NCBI RefSeq assembly: GCF_028335745.1
Contig: NZ_CP116477.1
Span: 4,278,001 to 4,342,000, forward strand
DNA: 64,000 nucleotides
From: Pectobacterium sp. A5351
GTDB lineage: Bacteria > Pseudomonadota > Gammaproteobacteria > Enterobacterales > Enterobacteriaceae
Direction of reading: 5' to 3'
Shown: piece by piece, positions 9,773 to 20,241 of the stretch
How positions within the stretch are numbered: the first letter of the stretch is position 1
How the letters are laid out: each line of letters opens with the position of its first letter
Program-made: the position numbers and the translations under genes
Notes under the pieces: model-generated
Told to the model about the DNA's origin: nothing
Seen by the model: the letters and a program-made list of their open reading frames with translations, nothing else
Database searches by the model: none

Positions 9773-11380
9773 ATGAGTCCCAGACGTAGCAAACATAACA
9801 TCAATCTGTTGCAGCTACTGATCGCAGGCATGCTGCCGCTGCTGCTTGGATTGCTGTTCACGTTTGTTGAATCCAGATTAATGGTAAAGCGTGATCTGGA
9901 ATCCACCGCGCAAATCGCGATGAATCATGCCGAGAATATTTCGACACAGGCATGGAATATGGTGGACCGCCTCCAGCGCTTTCATGGTCAGCCCTGCGAC
10001 GTTATCGGCGACGAACTGCAACGTCTTGGTTCGGTCTTTTCTTACTTTCGTGCTATCGGCGTTATCCATAATACCGACGTCTATTGCTCTTCAACATTTG
10101 GCAACACGCTGATGCCAATAAGCCACGTCATTCAACAGTCGCTACCAGTGAACCATTCTGAACGCTGGAGCCTCTCGATTTCAGGCTCCGAGAACGTGAG
10201 AGAACGTCCGGCGCTGATCTTCGTGCAGATGCCCATTACGGGTTATGGCGCTTACGCCATGGTCGATGCGCAATATCTGATCGACCTCATGATTGCGATT
10301 AGCAAAATTCGCGGTTACCAACTTAGCCTGCAAATGGATAACGGCCACCCGATTCAAACTGGCCCGGTAATTACACCACGCACTGGCCTATTTTCTACCT
10401 CTGCGCTTGAAATCAAGTCGAGTCGCTTCCCCCTTGCCCTCAATATCACCGCCCCAGCTTCTCAAGAAATAGCGAGCTGGAAGCAGGCATTCTTCACGTT
10501 TCTGCCACTGGCGATCATTCTCTCTCTGCTATTCACTACGGCGATGTGGTACTGGCAAAAACGTAAATTATTATTCCGCGACGAAATCCGTAAGGGCATC
10601 GCTAACGGTGAATTTTCCGTCTATTACCAGCCCATCTATGATGCAGAATCGCGAACCTGCACCGGCGTTGAGACACTACTGCGCTGGCGACGCAGCAATG
10701 GGAAGTGGATCAGACCCGATGTATTTATCTCTGCTGCCGAAGCAGAAAGTATGATCATTCCCATCACCCGGCATTTATTTGACCTGGTCGCGTCAGATAT
10801 TGCCAGTTGGCAGGTCAAACCGGGGTTTCATCTGGGACTCAACGTTTCAGCCGAGCACTTGCACCACCCCAGTTTTGTCTCAGACGTACACAGCTTCGCC
10901 GAGAAAGTTGCCTCGCATTCATTAAGCATTACGCTGGAACTGACAGAACGCAATCTCATCAGCAACGGCCCTGAAATCATACAGCGCCTGCATCAGTTGC
11001 GTGAAGATGGCTTTATGATTGCTATTGATGACTTTGGCACCGGGCACTGTTCACTCTCTTATCTGCAAAACTTCCCACTGGATTGTCTGAAAATAGATCA
11101 GGGATTCGTTAGCACAATTTCATCACCGGATGAAGAAGCACCCATTCTTGATGCCATTATTAACTTGAGTCATCGCATCAACCTTCAATCCGTAGCAGAG
11201 GGCGTAGAAACCGAGCAGCAGCTCATGTATTTACAGCAGCGCGGCGTCAAATATATTCAGGGGTTCCTTTACGCTAAGCCGATGGACAATGAATCGTTTC
11301 TCGTCTGGCTTCACTACAATGGCAATAAATCGATAGAAAGTTTTATGAATAAAAATGAAGAAGGGAAGAAGAACGACTAA
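9773..11380 (+). CDS. Membrane c-di-GMP phosphodiesterase (CSS-motif + EAL)
   Basis: This 535-residue protein degrades cyclic di-GMP and so promotes motility over sessile growth. A first membrane helix spans about residues 12-32. A periplasmic CSS sensor domain follows, with its signature YCSS near residue 105, then a second helix at about 235-255 and a cytoplasmic EAL domain to about 520. The EAL signature reads ETLLRW. The metal and catalytic residues are intact: LGLNVS, ELTE, AIDDFGTG, LKIDQGF, EGVETE and IQGF. There is no GGDEF domain. In characterised CSS-EAL proteins, periplasmic thiol status controls activity. The ATG at 9773 sits 6 bases after AAGGAG; an ATG at 9767 abuts that site and is less likely. 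Confidence 0.9.
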   Translation: MSPRRSKHNINLLQLLIAGMLPLLLGLLFTFVESRLMVKRDLESTAQIAMNHAENISTQAWNMVDRLQRFHGQPCDVIGDELQRLGSVFSYFRAIGVIHNTDVYCSSTFGNTLMPISHVIQQSLPVNHSERWSLSISGSENVRERPALIFVQMPITGYGAYAMVDAQYLIDLMIAISKIRGYQLSLQMDNGHPIQTGPVITPRTGLFSTSALEIKSSRFPLALNITAPASQEIASWKQAFFTFLPLAIILSLLFTTAMWYWQKRKLLFRDEIRKGIANGEFSVYYQPIYDAESRTCTGVETLLRWRRSNGKWIRPDVFISAAEAESMIIPITRHLFDLVASDIASWQVKPGFHLGLNVSAEHLHHPSFVSDVHSFAEKVASHSLSITLELTERNLISNGPEIIQRLHQLREDGFMIAIDDFGTGHCSLSYLQNFPLDCLKIDQGFVSTISSPDEEAPILDAIINLSHRINLQSVAEGVETEQQLMYLQQRGVKYIQGFLYAKPMDNESFLVWLHYNGNKSIESFMNKNEEGKKND

Positions 11381-11416
11381 CCGGCAGAAATTTATCCACC
11401 GATTTTCTATGTCATA

Positions 11417-11552
11417 TATACCCTAAATAATTCGAGTTACGTGACAAAACGTTATCGTTTTGAACAACACAAAGCGTTGGCCCGCTAGGGCGAGGCTCAG
11501 AAATGAGCCGATTATTGCCAACGCACAAGCAGCTTTGAGTGTGACGGGTATA
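11417..11552. repeat. ERIC-like element lacking the ERIC core
   Basis: The ends match the other ERIC copies here: TATACCCTAAATAATTCGAG on the left, and CCAACGCACAAGCAGC then GACGGGTATA on the right. The standard core around GAGCTTACTCAAGTAAGTGA is absent. In its place lie three small hairpins: CAAAACG/CGTTTTG, GCCC/GGGC and GGCTC/GAGCC. Total length is 136 bases. Confidence 0.7.
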
Positions 11553-11554
11553 AA

Positions 11555-11614
11555 TCAGAAACGATAACCGACGCCAATATTAATGGCCCAGTTTGCTACT
11601 GGCGTAATTTGAAT
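11555..11614 (-). pseudogene. Relic of an outer-membrane beta-barrel protein C-terminus
   Basis: The minus strand encodes DIQITPVANWAINIGVGYRF followed by a stop (TGA at 11555-11557). Alternating residues and a final phenylalanine with an aromatic at minus 3 are the signature of the last strand of outer-membrane barrels such as OmpX/Ail. An in-frame TGA lies immediately upstream, and no longer frame continues, so this is a gene fragment. It abuts the ERIC-like element. The parent family is inferred only from the last strand, and a chance match is possible. Confidence 0.5.
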
Positions 11615-11846
11615 ATCTCAAATGTTGACCGCACATAAACTTACATTTAAATACGGCGAGGTAAAGTCAGTATTATTTTTAAACAATGACAATAAAAGAC
11701 GCCAGAAAACACCGAAATAAAACTCTGTTTTTATGAGGGACTCATTTTAAAAAATGACGATTTTATAAGCGAAAAACTTCATAAATGAGTAGTGTGAATA
11801 GACGATATTCAAAAAGGAATGGAGAATGATTTACAGAAGAAGAAAG

Positions 11847-11923
11847 TGGTCGGCGAGAGAGGATTCGAACCTCCGACCCACTGGTCCCAAACCAGTTGCG
11901 CTACCAAGCTGCGCTACTCGCCG
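11847..11923 (-). tRNA. proM: tRNA-Pro (anticodon TGG)
   Basis: A complete 77-base cloverleaf lies on the minus strand with an encoded CCA end. The acceptor arm is CGGCGAG/CTCGCCG, the T arm contains GGTTCGAATCC, and the anticodon loop reads TTTGGGA between CTGGT and ACCAG, giving TGG. It matches the E. coli proM type, not the CGG type (proK). A promoter directly precedes it. It stands alone rather than in a tRNA cluster. Confidence 0.96.
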
Positions 11924-11934
11924 AATGCGGGCGC

Positions 11935-11963
11935 ATCTTACTGCTACCCCATTGAAGCGTCAA
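11935..11963 (-). promoter_or_regulatory. Promoter of tRNA-Pro
   Basis: On the minus strand TTGACG (11958-11963) and TAAGAT (11935-11940) are separated by 17 bases. A GC-rich discriminator (GCGCCCGC) follows, as expected for a stable-RNA promoter under stringent control. Confidence 0.75.
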
Positions 11964-12059
11964 TACCTTTTTAGCAAAAGGATTTCGGCTGCCGTTAAAG
12001 TGTCCATCCCGTGTATTGACAGCCTGAAACCGACGTCCTTGTCCGTGATTCATGTCAAT

Positions 12060-12329
12060 TATACCCGTCATACTTCAAGTTGCATGTGCGTTGGCTACGC
12101 TACTCGGCACACTTGCGTGCGCCTCGCCCCGTTGGGGCCGCTGCAAGCAGCGTTCAAACCTGCTTTTAGCAGGTTTGTCAGTCACCCGAATCACTTACCT
12201 GAGTAAGCTCATCGGGATTCCCCCGCTTGCCGCGTTATTCGGCCTTATGGCCTCTCCCCTTCGGAGTCAGCGCAAGCGCTGTTCAAAACGCTAGCATTTT
12301 GTCCTGAAACTCGAATTATTTAGGGTATA
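12060..12329 (-). repeat. Expanded ERIC element (270 bp) with two hairpin-rich insertions
   Basis: On the minus strand it starts TATACCCTAAATAATTCGAG, carries the ERIC core with GAGCTTACTCAGGTAAGTGA, and ends CTTGAAGTATGACGGGTATA. A 77-base insertion in the right arm is nearly identical to that at 16199-16402. A further insertion of about 66 bases lies in the left arm. Both insertions are chains of short hairpins. The left terminus overlaps the 3' end of eptB and supplies its stop codon. Confidence 0.85.
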
Positions 12330-14002
12330 GCAGGTTTCTGACACCAGTTATTTTTAGGGTTAATACCGCCGTCAGGCGACGTGTATCCCAGACAACCGAG
12401 AACTGTGTCAAACAGTTCTTCATGGCGATGTGTTTTGCCAACGCGCTGTTGCGCTTTCAACTGCTCAAACGCATACAGATTATCAGTGTCAGCCAAGAAT
12501 TTATCCGAGGTCCATACCATCATCGGTGAACGGAACTGTTCCGGCGGCGCCATTTCACGCGGTGTGCCGTGCAAATGATAATTATCATCAATCGATTCCC
12601 CGTGATCGGCAGAATAAAATATAATCGCTTTCTTATCCCGAACCTGATCAATCACGCTATCAATAAAGCTATCGGTATACAGCACGCTATTATCGAAGGC
12701 ATTAATCAACTGCTCACGCGTACAGGAAGCATCAACCCCCATACACTCTGGCTGATAGCGCGCATAGCTGCGAGGGTATCGCATGGAATACAGATAGTGA
12801 GAACCTTTAGTATGCAGCACAATCAGGTGTTTACCTTTGGGATAACGTGCCAGCGACTCCTTAACCTCATCAACCAGCAACATATCTTCCACCGATTTAC
12901 CGTCATTTTGCTTCTCTGACGCAATCATTTCGCGGAAAGAGTAGTTATTCGCTTCAATACTATTGTAAAACCACACCTCGCTTTGCATAGCAAACAACTC
13001 GGAGGTAAAGCCCAGCTCTTTCAGTACAGCAAAGATATTCTGTTCTTTCAGCGTTCGCTGCGGGTTGTCTTCCGTTCCGCCTTCTCGCACAAACATACAG
13101 CGCATGGAAAGCTTGGTTGAGGTATCACATGACTGACCACGGAATGCGACCAGATTTTTTTCTTTCGATAGCTTTGGCGTCGTGTCTCGCTCGTAGCCTA
13201 ATAGCCCCATATGGTCCCAGCGGGTTGTTTCACCGATAATGAAAATCACATAGGTATCATCAATGCCTTTCGGCGGGACATAGGTGAAATGCTGAGCCGG
13301 ATCGAAAAGATTGGAAGAATCCTGGCTCTCGTCATACTTGGTGTAGGCAAATAACCCTAATGCAGACAACCAGTTAGAAGGAAGATACGAGTGTGCCACT
13401 ACGCCGCCATAGCTCGGCAAATCCACATTAGATTTCCGCTCAGACACCGACTGAATGTTGTCCATATAGCGAAGCGGCATCCAAACCAACGCAACAACAG
13501 CAACAAGAACCAAAAGAGGCATTAAACGCTTTCCAGGCGATGTAAGCTGTTCGATCAGCGTATGGCGCAGCGAGTTCTTCCAGATCAAAAACAGCGGTAG
13601 CGCACTCACCGCCAGCATCCACAGGAAAAAACTCAAACCAACAACTTCTTTAGAAAGGTCAATATCTGTGGTCATAACCGCCGCAATAATGCCATAACCA
13701 ATCACGACATTAAAAAATGTCATGTAATAGCTTGCAGCAACGGAAATCAACACCAAAAGAGTCGCGATAATCCGATAAAAACGACGTCCACCGAGCGAAA
13801 TAATCCTCATCAGGAAAAAAGTGAATAGGATACTCGCCGTCAATTCTACAAGAGCGGGAATAAATGTTGGAACCTGATTTCCCGTAGAGTTTGAAAAATA
13901 ATCAAATCGACGATAATACACTGAGATATTGAGAAAAAGGCCAATATAGAGTGCCAGGATAAACGATAACTTGGGTTGCGAAAAAGATGCTACAAACTTC
14001 AT
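12320..14002 (-). CDS. eptB: Kdo2-lipid A phosphoethanolamine 7''-transferase
   Basis: EptB adds phosphoethanolamine to the outer Kdo sugar of lipopolysaccharide at the periplasmic face of the inner membrane, which lowers surface charge. The 560 residues match E. coli EptB (563) almost throughout. Five N-terminal membrane helices lie in residues 10-180, then a periplasmic sulfatase-fold domain. The nucleophile threonine is in IIGETTRWDHMG near residue 260, and the metal ligands are in YSADHGES near 475. The last residues (KPAIP, then TAA) are unlike the E. coli end (HIPQAKEAAAN) because the stop lies in an ERIC element. In E. coli the gene is controlled by sigma-E and the sRNA MgrR; no such signals were verified here. 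Confidence 0.93.
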   Translation of the reverse strand: MKFVASFSQPKLSFILALYIGLFLNISVYYRRFDYFSNSTGNQVPTFIPALVELTASILFTFFLMRIISLGGRRFYRIIATLLVLISVAASYYMTFFNVVIGYGIIAAVMTTDIDLSKEVVGLSFFLWMLAVSALPLFLIWKNSLRHTLIEQLTSPGKRLMPLLVLVAVVALVWMPLRYMDNIQSVSERKSNVDLPSYGGVVAHSYLPSNWLSALGLFAYTKYDESQDSSNLFDPAQHFTYVPPKGIDDTYVIFIIGETTRWDHMGLLGYERDTTPKLSKEKNLVAFRGQSCDTSTKLSMRCMFVREGGTEDNPQRTLKEQNIFAVLKELGFTSELFAMQSEVWFYNSIEANNYSFREMIASEKQNDGKSVEDMLLVDEVKESLARYPKGKHLIVLHTKGSHYLYSMRYPRSYARYQPECMGVDASCTREQLINAFDNSVLYTDSFIDSVIDQVRDKKAIIFYSADHGESIDDNYHLHGTPREMAPPEQFRSPMMVWTSDKFLADTDNLYAFEQLKAQQRVGKTHRHEELFDTVLGCLGYTSPDGGINPKNNWCQKPAIP

Positions 14003-14257
14003 TATGACAAGTGCTCCAACAAATCTTTCTTATTATCTGAAGTTATACGACAACATCACTAAGCCTGAGTTCAACGGAAACAATCAGACGCTCAGGAATT
14101 TTTATATTCCTAAATAGCAAATAGGCTTACACTATTTAATTCGTAAATTTACTTATGATTAAGTCAGTGCATAGAAAAGAATTGTTCTTTTAATGTAAAT
14201 AAATTCACGAGACAATAAAAATTGCGATCTCAACATGTTATAAAAAATCACCACCGA
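14003..14257. other. eptB-ligB intergenic region
   Basis: This AT-rich stretch of 255 bases contains the eptB promoter region and the 3' flank of ligB. A small inverted repeat, AGGAAT/ATTCCT, lies near 14093-14111. No gene or strong terminator was seen. Confidence 0.4.
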
Positions 14258-16402
<2,145 letters not shown>

Positions 16403-16463
16403 ATGCGGGGATATACGCATTCTCCTGCTGCGTATCGGCATTCACCATCGCAACCATGAATAA

Positions 16464-17096
<633 letters not shown>

Positions 17097-17149
17097 CGCC
17101 TCTTTCAGTATGATGCGCAGTCATTTTATTTCCTGTGGAGTAGCACATT

Positions 17150-17425
17150 ATGGCACGCGTAACTGTTCAAGACGCTGTAGAGAAAATTGGTAACCGTTTT
17201 GACCTGGTGTTGGTCGCTGCTCGTCGCGCCCGTCAAATCCAGACTGGCGGCAAAGATCCGCTGGTTCCTGAAGAAAACGATAAATACACCGTGATCGCAC
17301 TGCGTGAGATCGAAGAAGGTCTGATCAACAACCAGATTCTGGATGTTCGTGACCGTCAGGAACAGCAAGAGCAGGAAGCCGCAGAGATTCAGGCGGTTAC
17401 CGCGATTGCTGAAGGCCGTCGTTAA
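17150..17425 (+). CDS. rpoZ: RNA polymerase omega subunit
   Basis: Omega is the small RNA polymerase subunit that helps the beta' subunit fold and forms part of a ppGpp-binding site. The 91 residues begin [20 protein letters not shown] and are nearly identical to E. coli omega. The family hallmarks ARRARQIQ and [10 protein letters not shown] are present. GTGGAG lies upstream of the ATG. The stop is 18 bases before spoT, so omega and the ppGpp enzyme are co-transcribed. Confidence 0.98.
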   Translation: MARVTVQDAVEKIGNRFDLVLVAARRARQIQTGGKDPLVPEENDKYTVIALREIEEGLINNQILDVRDRQEQQEQEAAEIQAVTAIAEGRR

Positions 17426-17443
17426 TCACACCACGAGTCGCCC

Positions 17444-19543
17444 TTGTACATTTTTGAAAGCCTTAATCTGCTGATTCAACGTTATCTGCCAGAAGATCAG
17501 ATCAAACGTTTACAGCAGGCTTACTTAGTTGCACGTGATGCTCACGAGGGGCAGACTCGCTCCAGCGGTGAACCCTATATCACACACCCTGTTGCCGTCG
17601 CCTGTATTCTGGCGGAGATGCGTCTCGATTACGAAACGCTGATGGCGGCACTGCTGCATGATGTCATAGAGGACACCCCCGCCACCTATCAGGACATGGA
17701 ACAGCTTTTCGGTAAAAGTGTTGCTGAACTGGTAGAAGGCGTTTCCAAGCTGGACAAACTGAAGTTCCGCGATAAGAAAGAAGCGCAGGCTGAAAACTTT
17801 CGCAAAATGATCATGGCGATGGTGCAGGATATTCGCGTCATCCTGATCAAACTCGCAGACCGTACCCATAACATGCGTACACTGGGTTCATTGCGCCCGG
17901 ACAAGCGCCGCCGCATTGCCCGCGAAACGCTGGAAATATACAGTCCGTTGGCACATCGGCTGGGTATCCATCACCTCAAAACCGAGCTGGAAGAACTGGG
18001 TTTTGAGGCGCTGTATCCGAACCGTTATCGCGTCATTAAAGAGGTCGTCAAGGCCGCACGCGGTAACCGCAAGGAAATGATTCAAAAAATCCTGTCGGAA
18101 ATCGAAGGTCGTTTGACCGAAGCCGGGATTGCCTGCCGCGTCAGCGGTCGCGAAAAACACCTGTATTCCATCTACTGCAAAATGCACCTGAAAGAACAGC
18201 GTTTTCACTCCATCATGGATATCTACGCGTTCCGGGTCATCGTGAAAGAGTTGGACACCTGCTATCGGGTGCTCGGTCAGGTTCACAGCCTGTATAAGCC
18301 GCGCCCAGGCCGAGTAAAGGACTACATCGCCATTCCCAAAGCCAACGGCTATCAGTCACTGCACACGTCTCTGATTGGCCCGCACGGCGTACCGGTCGAA
18401 GTACAAATTCGCACTGACGACATGGATCAAATGGCGGAAATGGGTGTTGCCGCGCACTGGGCCTATAAAGAAGGCGAGAGTAGCACTACGGCACAGGTAC
18501 GCGCCCAACGCTGGATGCAAAGCCTGTTGGAACTCCAGCAAAGTGCCGGTAGCTCATTTGAATTTATCGAAAGCGTGAAGTCAGACCTCTTCCCTGACGA
18601 GATGTACGTCTTCACGCCGGAAGGCCGCATTGTGGAACTTCCCGCAGGCGCGACGCCCGTCGATTTCGCCTATGCGGTACATACCGATATCGGCCATGCC
18701 TGTGTCGGCGCGCGCGTCGACCGTCAGCCTTACCCGCTGTCACAGTCGCTCACCAGCGGCCAAACCGTTGAAATCATTACCGCGCCAGGTGCCAGGCCGA
18801 ATGCCGCATGGCTTAACTTCGTGGTCAGCTCCAGAGCGCGCTCCAAAATCCGCCAGATGCTGAAAAACCTCAAGCGTGATGATTCCGTGAGCCTCGGTCG
18901 CCGTTTGCTGAACCACGCACTGGGCAACGGCCGTAAACTTTCTGACATCCCTGAAAAGTCGATTCAGCTTGAGCTTGAGCGCATGAAGCTCGCGACGCTG
19001 GACGATTTGATGGCGGAAATTGGTATGGGTAATGCCATGAGCGTCGTCGTGGCGAAAAATCTGCTGAACGAACAATCGGAACTGGGAACAACCGGGCTGC
19101 GCAAGTTGCCGATCAAAGGCGCGGATGGCGTCATGATCTCCTTTGCCAAATGCTGCCGCCCTATCCCTGGCGATCCGATCATCGCCCACGTCAGCCCCGG
19201 TAAAGGGTTGGTTATTCACCATGAATCCTGTCGTAACATTCGCGGCTATCAGAAAGAACCTGAAAAATTCATGGCGGTAGAATGGGATAAGGTGACGGAA
19301 CAAGAGTTCATCGCCGAAATCAAAGTCGATATGTTCAACCATCAGGGCGCGCTGGCGAACCTGACGGCTGCGATCAACGCCGCTAACTCCAATATTCAGA
19401 GCATCAATACGGAAGAGAGAGACGGCCGCGTATACAGCGCCTTTATCCGTCTCACTACTCTCGATCGCGTTCATCTGGCCAATATTATGCGTAAAATTCG
19501 CGTCATGCCGGATGTCATCAAAGTTAACCGTAACCGAAATTAA
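17444..19543 (+). CDS. spoT: Bifunctional ppGpp synthetase/hydrolase SpoT
   Basis: SpoT hydrolyses ppGpp and makes small amounts of it during carbon, iron, fatty-acid or phosphate stress. The 699 residues contain an active HD hydrolase domain (HPVAVACILAE, LLHDVIEDT, residues about 45-80), a synthetase domain (YRVLGQVHSLYKPRPGRVKDYIAIPK, KANGYQSLHTSL, about 255-315), a TGS domain (about 385-450), a zinc-finger-like segment (AKCCRPIPGDPI) and a C-terminal ACT domain. The start is a TTG at 17444, as in E. coli spoT, which encodes the conserved MYIFESLN. The gene overlaps nothing and ends 5 bases before trmH. Confidence 0.97.
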   Translation: MYIFESLNLLIQRYLPEDQIKRLQQAYLVARDAHEGQTRSSGEPYITHPVAVACILAEMRLDYETLMAALLHDVIEDTPATYQDMEQLFGKSVAELVEGVSKLDKLKFRDKKEAQAENFRKMIMAMVQDIRVILIKLADRTHNMRTLGSLRPDKRRRIARETLEIYSPLAHRLGIHHLKTELEELGFEALYPNRYRVIKEVVKAARGNRKEMIQKILSEIEGRLTEAGIACRVSGREKHLYSIYCKMHLKEQRFHSIMDIYAFRVIVKELDTCYRVLGQVHSLYKPRPGRVKDYIAIPKANGYQSLHTSLIGPHGVPVEVQIRTDDMDQMAEMGVAAHWAYKEGESSTTAQVRAQRWMQSLLELQQSAGSSFEFIESVKSDLFPDEMYVFTPEGRIVELPAGATPVDFAYAVHTDIGHACVGARVDRQPYPLSQSLTSGQTVEIITAPGARPNAAWLNFVVSSRARSKIRQMLKNLKRDDSVSLGRRLLNHALGNGRKLSDIPEKSIQLELERMKLATLDDLMAEIGMGNAMSVVVAKNLLNEQSELGTTGLRKLPIKGADGVMISFAKCCRPIPGDPIIAHVSPGKGLVIHHESCRNIRGYQKEPEKFMAVEWDKVTEQEFIAEIKVDMFNHQGALANLTAAINAANSNIQSINTEERDGRVYSAFIRLTTLDRVHLANIMRKIRVMPDVIKVNRNRN

Positions 19544-19548
19544 TCGTC

Positions 19549-20241
19549 ATGACCCCTCAACGTTATGCACGCATAAAAGAGATGCTCAACTGCCGTCAGC
19601 CCGATCTGACAATTTGCATGGAGCAGGTGCATAAGCCCCATAACATTTCTGCCGTTATCCGTACCGCGGATGCCGTCGGCGTGCACCAGGTCCATGCGAT
19701 TTGGCCCACCAGCCGGATGAAAACGCTGGTTTCCTCGGCTGCGGGCAGTAATAGCTGGGTGCAGGTGAAAACCCATCGCAATATCGGTGATGCGGTTGGT
19801 CACCTGAAAGCCGAGGGCATGCAGGTTCTGGCGACCAATTTGTCTGAGCACGCGGTCGATTTTCGGGAAATTGATTACACCCGCCCGACCTGCATTCTGC
19901 TCGGACAAGAAAAAACCGGTATTACTGCCGAAGCACTCAAACTGGCCGATCGGGATATCATCATTCCGATGACTGGCATGGTGCAATCGCTGAATGTCTC
20001 CGTAGCCTCGGCGTTGATCCTGTATGAAGCGCAGCGCCAGCGCCAGATAGCAGGCATGTATCAGCGCGAAGACAGCCCGCTGGATGAAGAAGAGCAGCAG
20101 CGGCTGCTGTTTGAAGGGGGCTATCCGGTACTGGCACGCGTCGCAAAACGTAAAGGGCTGCCTCGCCCTCATATCGACCATCAGGGTCAAATTGTCGCGG
20201 ATACCCCGTGGTGGGCCGCGATGCAATCGTCGGAGTGCTGA
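19549..20241 (+). CDS. trmH: tRNA (guanosine(18)-2'-O)-methyltransferase
   Basis: TrmH (SpoU) methylates the 2'-OH of G18 in the D-loop of tRNAs using S-adenosylmethionine. The 230-residue SPOUT protein has motif 1 NISAVIRTADAVGVHQVHA near 32-50, with the catalytic arginine, motif 2 LLGQEKTGI near 117-125 and motif 3 IPMTGMVQSLNVSVASALIL near 142-161. Its stop overlaps the start of recG in an ATGA, indicating translational coupling. The spoT-trmH-recG order is the same as in E. coli. Confidence 0.97.
   Translation: MTPQRYARIKEMLNCRQPDLTICMEQVHKPHNISAVIRTADAVGVHQVHAIWPTSRMKTLVSSAAGSNSWVQVKTHRNIGDAVGHLKAEGMQVLATNLSEHAVDFREIDYTRPTCILLGQEKTGITAEALKLADRDIIIPMTGMVQSLNVSVASALILYEAQRQRQIAGMYQREDSPLDEEEQQRLLFEGGYPVLARVAKRKGLPRPHIDHQGQIVADTPWWAAMQSSEC

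Noticed and set aside
11826..12294. Plus-strand ORFs of 126 and 80 codons
   Set aside because: They read through the antisense of tRNA-Pro and through the ERIC element, giving a well-known spurious peptide type (for example SAREDSNLRPTGPKP).
18740..20226. Long minus-strand ORFs (244 and 228 codons) opposite spoT and trmH
   Set aside because: The plus-strand genes are certain and fully conserved; the antisense frames have no family features.
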